A DNA stretch of 64,000 nt from Limnohabitans_A sp048020265 (GCF_048020265.1 NZ_CP171843.1:1736001-1800000); one strand, 5' to 3'. Shown: positions 17,432-27,194, counted from the stretch's first letter. Translations and numbers: made by a program. The notes: a model not told the origin generated them from the sequence alone.

Positions 17432-17704
17432 ATGAACAAACGGCATTGGATAACTGCGCTCACCAGCGTGGGCTTGGGGCTTGGCTTGCTGGCCATGCCG
17501 CCAGCCAGCGCAGCAGCCGACAACTTCACCGCTGTGACGGCCGCAGACAAGTCTGCCAAGGCCAAAAAACCCAAACAAGCCAAAGCGCCCAAGCCGCCTG
17601 TCATCCCCGGCACAGGCGAAAGCAAGGTCGAGCGCGACAAACGCCTGTTGCGGGAATGCCGGGGCAAAGCCAATGCGGGGGCTTGCGAGGGTTACGCGTT
17701 CTAG
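17432..17704 (+). CDS. Small secreted hypothetical protein
   Basis: A 90-residue product from the ATG at 17432, with a clear signal peptide (MNKRHWITALTSVGLGLGLL, cleavage near PASAAA). The middle is Lys/Ala/Pro-rich and the C-terminus is cysteine-containing: ERDKRLLRECRGKANAGACE. Such C-terminal RECRGK..AGAC motifs recur in small Comamonadaceae exported proteins (from memory, unverified). The mature protein is basic and probably periplasmic. It is divergent from the aminotransferase, and its stop codon overlaps that of the convergent recD by two bases. Function unknown. Confidence 0.7.
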   Translation: MNKRHWITALTSVGLGLGLLAMPPASAAADNFTAVTAADKSAKAKKPKQAKAPKPPVIPGTGESKVERDKRLLRECRGKANAGACEGYAF

Positions 17705-19818
17705 CCCCACCAATGCGCCAGGCCACTGGCCCGCACGCTGGGGCGGTGGATGGCGCCTTCCAGCAAGCCCGCTTCGGCTTCGATCAAGGTGAATTGCTCA
17801 CGCGCCCGCGTGATGCCCGTGTAGACCAACTCACGGCTCAAGACTTCGACACCGCCGGGCGGCAGCACCAGCACGGTGTGCTCGAATTCAGAGCCTTGGC
17901 TCTTGTGCACGGTCATCACAAAAGCGGTTTCGACATGGGGCAGGCGCATCACACTGACCGAGCGCAAGGCCTCGCCATCCAGGAACCAGACCTTGAGCTT
18001 GCCCTCGGTGTTGGGCAGCACCACGCCCACATCGCCGTTGAAAACGCCCAGCTGCGCGTCGTTGCGGGTGACCATGACCGGACGCCCGGCAAACCATTCG
18101 CCCGTGACTTTGAGCAGACCGTCGTCGGCCAAGGCTTTTTGCACAGCGGCATTGAGTTCTTGGGTGCCCCAGTCGCCCTGATGCACCGCACACAGAATGC
18201 GAAAACGCTCGAAAGCCTTGAGCACGCTGCGCGCCCAAGCGGCGTGCGTTTCCGTCCCCTCCCCCGCGGGACCCTGTTGCATGAGACGCAGGTAATGGGC
18301 GTAAGACGGTTTTTCAGAAGCGCCAAGCGCCAAAGCGCAAATGGCCTGAGGGTTTGAGGGTTGTAGGGCGAGCAAAGCGCTGGCTTCGTTGGGGCTGGCG
18401 GCTTCGGCGGGCATTCGCGGGCGGGGGCTCGCTCCCACAGAAGGCAGGAGAGTGGCGCGGGCGGCAGCGGCATCGCCACGATTGACCGCGAGGGCCAGCT
18501 GGCCGATGGCGCCTTTGAATCGGCGGCTTTGGCGCAGCATCACGGTTTGTTGAGCAAGCAAGGGCGCAACGCCTGCGGACAGGTATTGCGCAGGCAAGTT
18601 CTGCCCTGCCACGGTCTGCACAAACTGCGCGGTGCCTGCGCTGTAGCGGCCTGCGGCGGCGTCGCGGCACAAATCGCCCAGCACCGCACCTGCTTCCACC
18701 GAGGCCAGCTGGTCCTTGTCACCCAGCAGCACCAGTCGCGCCGTGACGGGCAGCGCCTGCAGCAGCGCGTCCATCATTTCCAAATGCACCATCGAGGCTT
18801 CGTCCACGATCAGCACGTCCACATCGAGCGGGTGGGCCGCGTGGTGCCTGAACTGGCGCGTGTCGGGCCGAGCGCCCAGCAGAGAGTGCAAGGTGCGCGC
18901 CGGGCCCATGCGGGCGATCAGCGTGTTCAAGTCCAGACCGCTGCCCTCTGGTACTTGATCTTGCAAACTGGTCAGTGCGTTGTCGATGGATTGCTTGAGC
19001 CGCGCCGCCGCCTTGCCCGTGGGCGCAGCCAGCGCCACACGCAGCGGGCTGCCCTCCTCGTGCAGCGCCAGCAGCAAGGCCAGCAAACGGGCTGCGGTGT
19101 AGGTCTTGCCCGTGCCCGGTCCGCCCGTGATGACAGACAGGCGGGCACGCAGCGCCACGGCGCAGGCCACTTTTTGCCAGTCGGTGTCGGCAGGTGCCTC
19201 GGCGTTGGGCACAAAAAAGCGGTCCAGCCAGCGGCGTGCCGCCGCCTCGGGCACAGGCAAGGGTTCGCTGGCCCGTTGCAGCAGGCCTTGACCCACACGC
19301 TTTTCATAGCCCGCATAACGGCGCAGGTACAAGAGCGGTGCATCAGCGCTGCCGCCCAGCACCAGCGGCTGGCCCTGGTCGGGCGCGTCGCTGTGGCGCA
19401 TGCAGGCCTTGGAGGATGTCGCCCCTTGCAAAGCCGCTTGCCAGTCGGGCAGCGTGGCGGGCAGGTGCGCCCACAGGGCTCGCAAGCCTTGCGGCCCCTC
19501 CACCGCCAAGGCGGGCCAGCCCAGCAGCGCCACAGGCGGTGCGGACAGGTCGGCCAGCGGCAAGCAGGTGTGGCCCCGCCCTTCCATTTGCGCAAGCATG
19601 GCCGCCGACACCAGCAGCGCAGGGCTGGCCTGCGCATCGAGCCGCAGCAGTTGGGCTGCAAGCGCGCTGTCGATGTGGCGCAGCAGGCCTTGCTCGGTCC
19701 ACAGCTGCAGCCATTGCAGCGTTTGCGCGGCGCTCAGGGCTTGGGCGGGCAAGTCGTTGAGCCAGTCCATTTGCGTGGTGGGAACAGACACCGTGCGCGA
19801 GGGCTTTTTGAAACTCAT
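17701..19818 (-). CDS. recD: Exodeoxyribonuclease V alpha subunit RecD
   Basis: 5'-to-3' helicase of the RecBCD complex for double-strand break repair. The ATG at 19818 overlaps the recB stop by 4 bp and gives 705 residues. Walker A is GGPGTGKT (232-239), Walker B is VLIVDEASMV (about 335-344), and the C-terminal helicase motif is FVMTVHKSQGSEFEHTVLVL. Family members are usually 600-700 residues. Residues about 460-469 are encoded by a REP-like palindrome (18412-18440) in a poorly conserved Ala/Pro-rich linker. The TAG stop shares bases with the TAG of the opposing gene through the palindrome CTAG. Confidence 0.95.
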   Translation of the reverse strand: MSFKKPSRTVSVPTTQMDWLNDLPAQALSAAQTLQWLQLWTEQGLLRHIDSALAAQLLRLDAQASPALLVSAAMLAQMEGRGHTCLPLADLSAPPVALLGWPALAVEGPQGLRALWAHLPATLPDWQAALQGATSSKACMRHSDAPDQGQPLVLGGSADAPLLYLRRYAGYEKRVGQGLLQRASEPLPVPEAAARRWLDRFFVPNAEAPADTDWQKVACAVALRARLSVITGGPGTGKTYTAARLLALLLALHEEGSPLRVALAAPTGKAAARLKQSIDNALTSLQDQVPEGSGLDLNTLIARMGPARTLHSLLGARPDTRQFRHHAAHPLDVDVLIVDEASMVHLEMMDALLQALPVTARLVLLGDKDQLASVEAGAVLGDLCRDAAAGRYSAGTAQFVQTVAGQNLPAQYLSAGVAPLLAQQTVMLRQSRRFKGAIGQLALAVNRGDAAAARATLLPSVGASPRPRMPAEAASPNEASALLALQPSNPQAICALALGASEKPSYAHYLRLMQQGPAGEGTETHAAWARSVLKAFERFRILCAVHQGDWGTQELNAAVQKALADDGLLKVTGEWFAGRPVMVTRNDAQLGVFNGDVGVVLPNTEGKLKVWFLDGEALRSVSVMRLPHVETAFVMTVHKSQGSEFEHTVLVLPPGGVEVLSRELVYTGITRAREQFTLIEAEAGLLEGAIHRPSVRASGLAHWWG
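18412..18440 (-). repeat. REP-like palindromic repeat inside recD
   Basis: A 29-bp unit that, read on the minus strand, begins CTGTGGGAGCGAGCCCC and ends CGCGAATG. It matches the unit inside recC at 27 of 29 positions. The shared CTGTGGGAGCGAGC start resembles the Pseudomonas-type REP consensus. The inner stem GCGAGC/GCCCGC has one mismatch. It is read through in frame by recD. Confidence 0.75.
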
Positions 19819-22800
19819 GCTTTCACCTCGGCATGGAGCATGGCGTCCAAGCCATCGAGCAATTCGAGTGGCGCGGGCAAGGTGCAGCAGCCGCCAGCAG
19901 GCCCGTCGATGCCGCGCAAGAACAGGTACACCGCGCCGCCGAGCTGCTGCGCTGGATCGTAAGCCTCGCCCAGGCGGGCGCGCAGCAATCGATGCAGCGC
20001 CAGCATGTAGAGCGCGGCCTGCACCTCGTAGCGGTGGTGGGCCATGGCCGCGGCCAAGGCCTGCGGCGTGTAGGCGGCTTCGTCTGCGCCCAGGTGGTTG
20101 GATTTGTAGTCGAGCACCCAGTAACGGCCTTCGTGCTCGAACACCAGATCGGCAAAGCCCATCAGCATGCCGTGCAGCTGCGCATCGGGCAGTTGCGGGC
20201 GGCTCACGCCAGGCAGCAGGTGCTGCTGGCACAGCGCATCCACCTCGCGGGCATGCAGCCGCTCGGCGGGCAGCCAGAACTCCATCTCGGGCAGCAAGGT
20301 GCCCAGCGCATTGAGCGGGCTGCCTGGTCCCCGCAGGGGCTGCGCCACCACACGGGTGAGCCACTGCACCACATCGTCGGCTTGGGCTTTGTAGCCTGCG
20401 TTGTCGCAGCGCTTTTTCAGGCGCTCGGCCTTGGGTGCGTCGAGCACGAAACCATCGGCGGCCAGCCATTCGAGCTGGTCATGCAAAAAGTTGCCTGCGC
20501 TCGGGCCTTTGGCAAAGCGGTGCCAGGGGGCTTGCGGCCCAGCCTGTTCGGGCAGCGCCTGCGCGTCCACGGGCGGCTCATCGTCGGCGGGACGCGGCGT
20601 GGCCATGTGCAACACCGTTTGCGAAGCCAGGTCTCGCGTCAGGCGCGAGAAGCTCGCAATGGTCCACGACTTGTCGATGCGGGCGGTGCAGCTCAGCGCG
20701 TCACGCAGTTCGCTGGTGTGGGCAGGCCGCGCCCAGACGGTGAGCGGCACCTCGGCGCTCGCGCTCACCAGTTGCACCGACAAGCGCTGCTCATCTGCAT
20801 CTTTTTCCAGCGCTTGCAGCTTGGGCAACCAGTCGGTGGCCTCGAATTCCAAACCGCCACCCAGCAAATGGCCTGCCGCGCTCTGGTGGTTCACACATGA
20901 CTTTCCACCCTGCCGATTGACCGGGCTCCAGCCCACCCACAGCGCATGCCGCGCCCGCGTGAGCGCCACGTACCACAGGCGCAGGTCTTCGCGCAGGCGG
21001 TCGTGGTCTGCAAGCTTTGTGTCGTCTCTGTCAAAGTCCAGCGTCCAGACCCGCTCGCCCTCCCCGTCGTCCAGTTGCAGCACCGGGGTTTTGTGGGCTT
21101 CCAGCATGCGGTGGCTGTGCGCAAAGGGCAGGCATACCACCGGGTACTCCAGGCCTTTGCTGGCGTGGATGGTGATGACCTTGACCAGGTCTTCGTCGCT
21201 CTCCAGGCGCACAGTCTGCTCTTCGCTGTCGCCAGCGCCGCCCGCGTTCACCTCGTCGATCTGCTGGGCCAGCCAGCGGATCAGGGCCTGCTCGCCGTCG
21301 AGTTGGCTGCTGGCGGTCTGCAGCAGTTCAGCCAAGTGCAGCACATTCGTCAGGCGGCGTTCGCCGTCGCTCTGGCCGCGCCAGCGCCCGGCCAGTTGCA
21401 GCACATGCAGCGACTGGCGCAGCATGGCCAGCACGCCCTGCCCCTCCCATACCGAATGCAAATCACGCATCTGCTCGGCGCGTTGGTCCAGCAACTCATC
21501 TTGCGTGGCCAGGTCGTACAGCTCGGCGAGCGACAGGCCCACGGTGCGCGAGCCCAAAGCGGCGCGCACGCGGCGCATGTCCTGCGGCTCGGCCACACCG
21601 CGTAGCCACAGGCACAGGTCGCGTGCTTCGTCGCTGGCAAACACCGAGTCGCGGTCGGACAAATAGACCGAGGCCACGCCGCGCACACGCAAGGCGTCCC
21701 GCACGGCAGCGGCCTCTTTGCCTGTGCGCACCAACACGGCGATGTCTTTGGGTTGCAGCGGCTGGTCGCCCTTGTCTGCGTCCACAAACCGGGCCTGGGG
21801 GTCACCGAGCCAGGCCACGATCTGCTCGGCGCACAGGGCTGAGAGATGCGCCAATGCGTCGCGTGCGCTGCGCAGTGTGGCGTCGTGCACCACGGTCATG
21901 GCCTTCACAACGCCTTCGCGGGTGGTGAACACTTCCCTCCGGCCCTTGGCTTTGACAGGCTGGAAAGGCAAGGGATCTTCGTCGCCACGCTGGTAGCCAA
22001 AGGCGTCTTTGGGGATTTCAAACCAGCGGTTGACCACATCGACCACCGCCTGGGTGGATCGGAAATTGGTGCCCAACACATGGTGCCGGCCTGCGGTGGC
22101 GCTGCGTGCGGCCAGATAGCTGTGGATGTCAGCCCCGCGAAAACCGTAAATCGATTGCTTGGGGTCCCCAATCAGCAGCAGCGCGGCATCTTGCCGGTTC
22201 TCGGCCGTGCGGTAGATGCGGTCAAAGATGCGGAACTGCAGCGGCGAGGTGTCCTGGAACTCGTCAATCATCGCCACCGGGAACTGCTCGCGCAGGCGCT
22301 GCGCCAGGCGCTCGCCTGACTCGGGATCGGCCAGCGCCACATCGAGGCGCTTGAGCATGTCGGCAAAACCGAACAGGCCACTGCGCCGCTTGAGCTCGGC
22401 CATGCGCTGCAGCACATGGGAGCGGGCATGCAGGCGGGCGGCTTTTGCGGGGTCGGGCAAGGCTTGCAGCTCTGCCAGCAGTTGCGCATAAGCATTGCTT
22501 TCAGGAGGCAAATCCACCTTATCGCCGTCTTTGCGGCACTCCAGAAGACCTTCGGGCGTGAACCGGTTCCAGCCTTTGCCCATCGCGTCTTTCAGCGCAT
22601 TGAAATCGCCATCGCTTTGAGCCCAGGACTTCAGCGATTCAAGCCACTTTTGAGAACGGCCCACCTGCAACAAGCTCCCGTTCCAGCCATGTTTCTTGAC
22701 CGCCAGTTGCCCCTCAATCCAGCCCAACAAGTTGTCGGCCTTTTCAACCCACCCCTGCTTGAGCGCCGCCAGTTGCGCATCGCGCGCGTCCTGCGCCGCG

Positions 22801-23465
22801 CCGAAGACCTGCGCCAGCGTGCCGGGCGCAGGGTCAGCCAGCGGCACCGCCATCAGCGCACGCATGTCCTGGTCGAGCGCGGGCACGTCGCGCCAGACGC
22901 GCTGCACCTGCGCCACCAGCGGTGTGGCCATGGGGTAGAGCTGCTGACGCCAGTAGTCCTGCACGGCCTCCAGCCGCAGCGCGGCTTCGTCGCCAACCAG
23001 CTGCTCTTCAAACAGGCTGCCGCTGTCAAAGGCGTGCTCGCGCAGCATGCGCTGGCACCAGGCGTCGATGGTGTAGACGGCCGCGTCGTCCATTGCCTGC
23101 GCAGCCAGGGCTAGCCGATAGGCCGCTTGTTCGCGGGGCTCGCCTTTGGGGTATTCGCTGCAAAGCTGCTTCAGAAAAGGATCGTCCGTTTCAGCGATGC
23201 CCCGGAATACCTGCGCCGCCTCGGTCAGGCGGGCGCGGATGCGGTCTGACAGCTCACGCGTGGCGGCGCGGGTGAAGGTCATCACCAGCACGTCTTGCGG
23301 CAGCATGGGGCGCACGGGTGCGCTGCCTTCGCTGCCGTGGCCCAGCACCAGACGCACATACAGCGCGGCAATCGTCCAGGTCTTGCCCGTGCCTGCGCTC
23401 GCCTCGATCAGGTGGCTGCCGCGCAGCGGAAAGCTGTGGGCGTTGAGGGCGTGTGCGGTGCTCAT
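19815..23465 (-). CDS. recB: Exodeoxyribonuclease V beta subunit RecB
   Basis: 3'-to-5' helicase and nuclease subunit of RecBCD, 1216 residues (E. coli 1180). The N-terminal UvrD-type helicase has Walker A ASAGTGKT (22-29), MIDEFQDTSPLQ (Walker B), VLGTNFRST and VKVITIHASKGLEYPVVCLP. The C-terminal RecB nuclease domain retains FADLVFEHEGRYWVLDYKSN, with metal-binding Asp1119 and catalytic Lys1121, and the following Q/Y motif YEVQAALYMLAL. The ATG overlaps the recC stop by 4 bp and the stop overlaps recD by 4 bp, so all three subunits are translationally coupled. Confidence 0.97.
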   Translation of the reverse strand: MSTAHALNAHSFPLRGSHLIEASAGTGKTWTIAALYVRLVLGHGSEGSAPVRPMLPQDVLVMTFTRAATRELSDRIRARLTEAAQVFRGIAETDDPFLKQLCSEYPKGEPREQAAYRLALAAQAMDDAAVYTIDAWCQRMLREHAFDSGSLFEEQLVGDEAALRLEAVQDYWRQQLYPMATPLVAQVQRVWRDVPALDQDMRALMAVPLADPAPGTLAQVFGAAQDARDAQLAALKQGWVEKADNLLGWIEGQLAVKKHGWNGSLLQVGRSQKWLESLKSWAQSDGDFNALKDAMGKGWNRFTPEGLLECRKDGDKVDLPPESNAYAQLLAELQALPDPAKAARLHARSHVLQRMAELKRRSGLFGFADMLKRLDVALADPESGERLAQRLREQFPVAMIDEFQDTSPLQFRIFDRIYRTAENRQDAALLLIGDPKQSIYGFRGADIHSYLAARSATAGRHHVLGTNFRSTQAVVDVVNRWFEIPKDAFGYQRGDEDPLPFQPVKAKGRREVFTTREGVVKAMTVVHDATLRSARDALAHLSALCAEQIVAWLGDPQARFVDADKGDQPLQPKDIAVLVRTGKEAAAVRDALRVRGVASVYLSDRDSVFASDEARDLCLWLRGVAEPQDMRRVRAALGSRTVGLSLAELYDLATQDELLDQRAEQMRDLHSVWEGQGVLAMLRQSLHVLQLAGRWRGQSDGERRLTNVLHLAELLQTASSQLDGEQALIRWLAQQIDEVNAGGAGDSEEQTVRLESDEDLVKVITIHASKGLEYPVVCLPFAHSHRMLEAHKTPVLQLDDGEGERVWTLDFDRDDTKLADHDRLREDLRLWYVALTRARHALWVGWSPVNRQGGKSCVNHQSAAGHLLGGGLEFEATDWLPKLQALEKDADEQRLSVQLVSASAEVPLTVWARPAHTSELRDALSCTARIDKSWTIASFSRLTRDLASQTVLHMATPRPADDEPPVDAQALPEQAGPQAPWHRFAKGPSAGNFLHDQLEWLAADGFVLDAPKAERLKKRCDNAGYKAQADDVVQWLTRVVAQPLRGPGSPLNALGTLLPEMEFWLPAERLHAREVDALCQQHLLPGVSRPQLPDAQLHGMLMGFADLVFEHEGRYWVLDYKSNHLGADEAAYTPQALAAAMAHHRYEVQAALYMLALHRLLRARLGEAYDPAQQLGGAVYLFLRGIDGPAGGCCTLPAPLELLDGLDAMLHAEVKA

Positions 23466-26400
23466 GCCTCGTCCCCCTCATCGTCTGCAGGCGCATCGGG
23501 CAAGGCCTCGACTTCAGCCTCCGCAGCCCAAGCCTTGAGCGGCGCATACACCGCCTGCGCCAGCCGATCCAGGGCGCCCGTGGCCAGCAAGTCCTGCACC
23601 GTGGGGTAGGTTCGGGCCAGGGCCGGGTCTTTGTCTTTTTCTGCGCTCTTGAAGTCGCTGCCTTCGTAGGCATCGGCCAAGGCGTTGGTGTTTTCTCTGT
23701 CCTTGAGCCACTGCAAGGCCACACTCGGCGGCAAGGGCAGCGGCCAGCGCATGCCCTCAGCCCAAGTGGCCAGCAAGGTCTGCAACTGGGTACGGGCGGC
23801 CTCAGGGTCTAGCGGTTCTGCACGCACCACGGCGTTGCGGCCCACCACCACACAGCGCACTGAATGCCCCATGGCGGCAGCAGCCAGCGACTGCAGCCAA
23901 ATGTCGATGAGTTTTTCAGGTCTGGCCAAAGGTGTTTTGGGTTTAAGGTCCGCCACGTCGTTGGCACGCAAACTCAAAAGCATTTGCCCACCCTCACCCG
24001 CCAGCACGCCGCCCAAAGCGTCTTGCAAACTCACTTGCGGGTGCGTCTGGTCAACCAGCACGCGCTCAGCCATGTCTGGGTAGGCCCCGCGCTCGCGCAA
24101 CGCAGCGGCCAGCTGGGTTTGCAGGATGTGGGTGAGCTTTTGCGCTTCGAGCATGCCAACACCCGCCAGCGGCAAGGCCCCAGCCTCACGCAAGTGCTGC
24201 ACCACACGCGCTACATGGCTGGGCAGTTCGTCTGCGCTCAAATCCGCAGGCACGTGCTGCAGTTCGTGGTCGAGCAACTGGTACAAGTCCAGCCCGCCCA
24301 GGCCAAAGAGCTCTTCGTCGTGCAGCTCGCTGCGCTCGTCTTCCAAATGCACCTGCAGCCGCTCTCTGAAAAACGCGCCCACAGGTTTGCGCAGGAAGCG
24401 GGCCAGTTGCAGCAAGGTGATGACGGGCACGCCGTTGGCGGACTCCAATACCGGCAACAAGCCTGCATACCCTGTGGGAGCGAGCCCCTGCTCGCGAATG
24501 TCTGATGAGGCCAAAGCAGAGGGGCACTCGGCTGCAGGGGTGGCCTCCCGCTGAAGATCCATTTGCGCCGCCCGCCACTCCTTGGCATAGGTCTGCAGCC
24601 CACTGCCCGCTTCAAAATAAGCTCGGCTGAAGGGTTGCAGCGGGTGCACCGTGGTCAAGTTCATAGCGGTGTCTTTGCCCCAGAGCAAGTCGATCTCGTC
24701 GCGCAGCTGCGACACCAGCACCGAAGGCGGTTGCTCGCTGTTGTTGCGCACGCTGCGGCCGCTCCAGCTCACGTACAGCACCTGCCGCGCCGACAAAAGC
24801 GCTTCGAGCATGAGCTGGCGGTCGTCGTCGCGGCGCGAGCGGTCGCCGGGGCGCGTCATGCCGGGCAGGCCCATCAGGTCAAAGTCGGCACGCGGGCTGC
24901 GGCGCGGGTAATCGCCGTCATTCATACCCAGCAGGCACACCGCCTGGAAGGGGATGGCCCGCATCGGCATGAGTGTGCAAAACGTCACGCCCCCTGCCCT
25001 GAAGCGTTGCTCCAGCCGGGGTGCCTTCAAAGCTTCGAGCCAGGCCGATCGGGCCACGGCCAGCGGCACAGCCTCGGCAAAACCCGCTTCACCGCAAGCC
25101 CGCACCCAGTCGTTCAGCGCCTGGTCGAGCGCCGCCAGCGCATTGCGGTCGTTGTCGTCACGGGGCTTGAACAGGTCCGCCAGCATGGCGCGGCAACGCT
25201 CAGCCCACTGCACGGGCGTGGCGCTTTGTGTGCAGGTTTTCCACCAGTCAATCAAGGCCTGCAGCAGGTGCGCGAGCGACCCAGCCAGTTCGGCGTCCAA
25301 CCCACCCACTTCCGGGTAAGGCGACACGCCCAATGAAACCTCATCGTCCATCGGATCGGCCCCGCAGGCGTAACCCATGAGCATGCGCTGCACGCCAAAA
25401 AGCGCCGAGTTGTCGTCGCCGCACACGCCCAGCCCCAAGCCCGCACGGTGCTCGGCCGACAGGCCCCAGCGGATGCCCGAGCCCGCCATCCAGCGCGTGA
25501 GCGTGGGCAGTTGTTCGTCCTTCAGGCCAAAACGGGCCGCGAGCGCGGGCACTTCGAGCAGCTCGACCAGCTCGCTCATGCGGCTGCGCTGCTGTGGCAG
25601 GGCCAGCAGCCATTCGACCGCGTGGATCAGCGGGCTGATGGCCTGCGCACCCAAGTCGGCAATGTCATACGGGATGAAACGCGCATCGCTGCGCTTGTAT
25701 TGACCAAACACAGCGCGGATCGCCGGGGCCATGAGCTCGATGTCGGGCACCATGACCACCACGTCGCGCGGCGACAGGGCTTGATCGCCCGGCGGCGTGT
25801 GGAACCACTGCAGCAGCTGGTCGTGCAGCACTTCGAGTTCGCGCACCGGACTGTGCGCCACGCTGAAGGTGACTGAAGCGTCGTCCTTGCGCAAAGGCTG
25901 GGCTGGAGTGCCGCCGCTCGACGGCTCCAAGTCGCGGATGCGGCGCTGCAACTGCGCGAGCAAACGCGTGCCGTCTTCGCCAGGCACATCGTCAAAAAAG
26001 TCCAGGCGCGGCCACTGCGTGACTTGCTGGGCCGCCTGCAGGTCGTCAAAGGCGTCGAGCTGGCGGATGAAGTCGCGCCCTTGCCGCCCCCATGCGGCCA
26101 GCAGCGTGGGCGCGTGCAGGTGCATCTGCGCCAGCGGCAAAGTGGCCAGCGCCTCGCCCCGATAAGCGTGACGTCGCCGCTCGGCCTGCAGCCATTCGCG
26201 CCCGTCGATGATGTCGCCCCAGTGGTACTGGCACGGGTTGGGCACGGCCAGCAGCACCTGGCTGTGCGCGGCCAGCGCTGCCAGCATCTCCAGCAGCTGC
26301 CCCGGCATGTGACTCATGCCAAACACCGACACGCGCCGCGCCACGGGGCTGGCCAGCGGCTGGCCCGACTGCAGGTGCGCCAGCGCCCGCGCATGCAGCG

Positions 26401-27004
26401 CGGGGCGTGTGGCTTGGCGCTGGCCGTCATCCAAAGTGGCGAGCACGCGGCGCCAGAGTTCGGCCTGCCAAAGCTGGTCTTCGCCCAGCTCATCATGCCC
26501 AGCGGCCTTGCGCAGCACGTTGCGCCCGGCGGCCCAGTCTTGCAGCCAGTCGGGGCGGTAAATCTGGTACTGGTCAAACAGGTCGGCCAGTCGGCTGGCC
26601 AGTTGCAGCAGGCGGTCGGGCTCGTCGCCTCTCAAGAAACCCGCCACGGGTTGGAACACGGGATCACTCAGGCAGCCGGGCAACAAGGCCATCAAACGCC
26701 AGGTCATGGGCAGTTTGTCGAGTGGCGAGTCGGGTGGCACGTTCTGCGTGCCCAGCACCTGCCGGTAAGTGCGCCACAAAAAGCGCGAAGGCAGCTCCAC
26801 CCGCGTGGCGGCGCACACCCCACCTTGGCGGGCCAGCTCGATCTTGATCCACTCGGCCATGCCGTTGCTCTGCACCAGCACGACTTCGCTCTCGAGCGGC
26901 AGCAACGGGTGCGCACGCAGCCAAGCCGTGAGGGTGTCGGCCAGCACCTCGGAGCGGTGGCTGTGCAGGGCGATGAAGCCCGGAGCGATCAAGGAGGTGG
27001 TCAT
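23462..27004 (-). CDS. recC: Exodeoxyribonuclease V gamma subunit RecC
   Basis: Chi-recognising scaffold subunit of RecBCD, with catalytically dead helicase and nuclease folds. The ATG at 27004 gives 1180 residues (MTTSLIAPGFIALHSHRSEV...); another in-frame start is at 27019. The family sequence LVQSNGMAEWIKIELARQGG near the N-terminus is clear, as are VCLLGMNDGDYPR and LYVSWSGRSVRNN later. Residues about 835-844 are encoded by a REP-like repeat (24472-24500). It is the first gene of recC-recB-recD; ptrA, found between recC and recB in E. coli, is absent. Confidence 0.95.
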   Translation of the reverse strand: MTTSLIAPGFIALHSHRSEVLADTLTAWLRAHPLLPLESEVVLVQSNGMAEWIKIELARQGGVCAATRVELPSRFLWRTYRQVLGTQNVPPDSPLDKLPMTWRLMALLPGCLSDPVFQPVAGFLRGDEPDRLLQLASRLADLFDQYQIYRPDWLQDWAAGRNVLRKAAGHDELGEDQLWQAELWRRVLATLDDGQRQATRPALHARALAHLQSGQPLASPVARRVSVFGMSHMPGQLLEMLAALAAHSQVLLAVPNPCQYHWGDIIDGREWLQAERRRHAYRGEALATLPLAQMHLHAPTLLAAWGRQGRDFIRQLDAFDDLQAAQQVTQWPRLDFFDDVPGEDGTRLLAQLQRRIRDLEPSSGGTPAQPLRKDDASVTFSVAHSPVRELEVLHDQLLQWFHTPPGDQALSPRDVVVMVPDIELMAPAIRAVFGQYKRSDARFIPYDIADLGAQAISPLIHAVEWLLALPQQRSRMSELVELLEVPALAARFGLKDEQLPTLTRWMAGSGIRWGLSAEHRAGLGLGVCGDDNSALFGVQRMLMGYACGADPMDDEVSLGVSPYPEVGGLDAELAGSLAHLLQALIDWWKTCTQSATPVQWAERCRAMLADLFKPRDDNDRNALAALDQALNDWVRACGEAGFAEAVPLAVARSAWLEALKAPRLEQRFRAGGVTFCTLMPMRAIPFQAVCLLGMNDGDYPRRSPRADFDLMGLPGMTRPGDRSRRDDDRQLMLEALLSARQVLYVSWSGRSVRNNSEQPPSVLVSQLRDEIDLLWGKDTAMNLTTVHPLQPFSRAYFEAGSGLQTYAKEWRAAQMDLQREATPAAECPSALASSDIREQGLAPTGYAGLLPVLESANGVPVITLLQLARFLRKPVGAFFRERLQVHLEDERSELHDEELFGLGGLDLYQLLDHELQHVPADLSADELPSHVARVVQHLREAGALPLAGVGMLEAQKLTHILQTQLAAALRERGAYPDMAERVLVDQTHPQVSLQDALGGVLAGEGGQMLLSLRANDVADLKPKTPLARPEKLIDIWLQSLAAAAMGHSVRCVVVGRNAVVRAEPLDPEAARTQLQTLLATWAEGMRWPLPLPPSVALQWLKDRENTNALADAYEGSDFKSAEKDKDPALARTYPTVQDLLATGALDRLAQAVYAPLKAWAAEAEVEALPDAPADDEGDEA
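24472..24500 (+). repeat. REP-like palindromic repeat inside recC
   Basis: A 29-bp unit starting CTGTGGGAGCGAGCCCC, with a perfect inner stem GCGAGC/GCTCGC around a 4-nt loop. It matches the recD copy at 27 of 29 positions but lies in the opposite orientation in the window. It is read through in frame as part of SDIREQGLAPTG on the minus strand. The surrounding RecC segment (about residues 820-850) is low-complexity and poorly conserved, so an insertion would be tolerated there. Confidence 0.78.
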
Positions 27005-27194
27005 GCGGACAACGGTCAAGGCGTGCGCCCTGAAAACAAGGTTTTAGCAGCGCGTGTGAGGCAGCAAGAATAGCCGCAAAACAAAGACGCAAAGACTGTC
27101 TTGACGAGTCTGAGCCCAACAAAGCGACTGCTGCTTTTTTAAGCACGCACCGCCGAGCCAACAGGCATGCGGCTTGGCAAGCTTGTTCAAGCAG

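Noticed and set aside
19815..20469. Extension of recD upstream into recB
   Set aside because: The frame is open, but the residues are Ala/Arg-rich shadow of recB; the family start and the ATGA overlap place the recD start at 19818.
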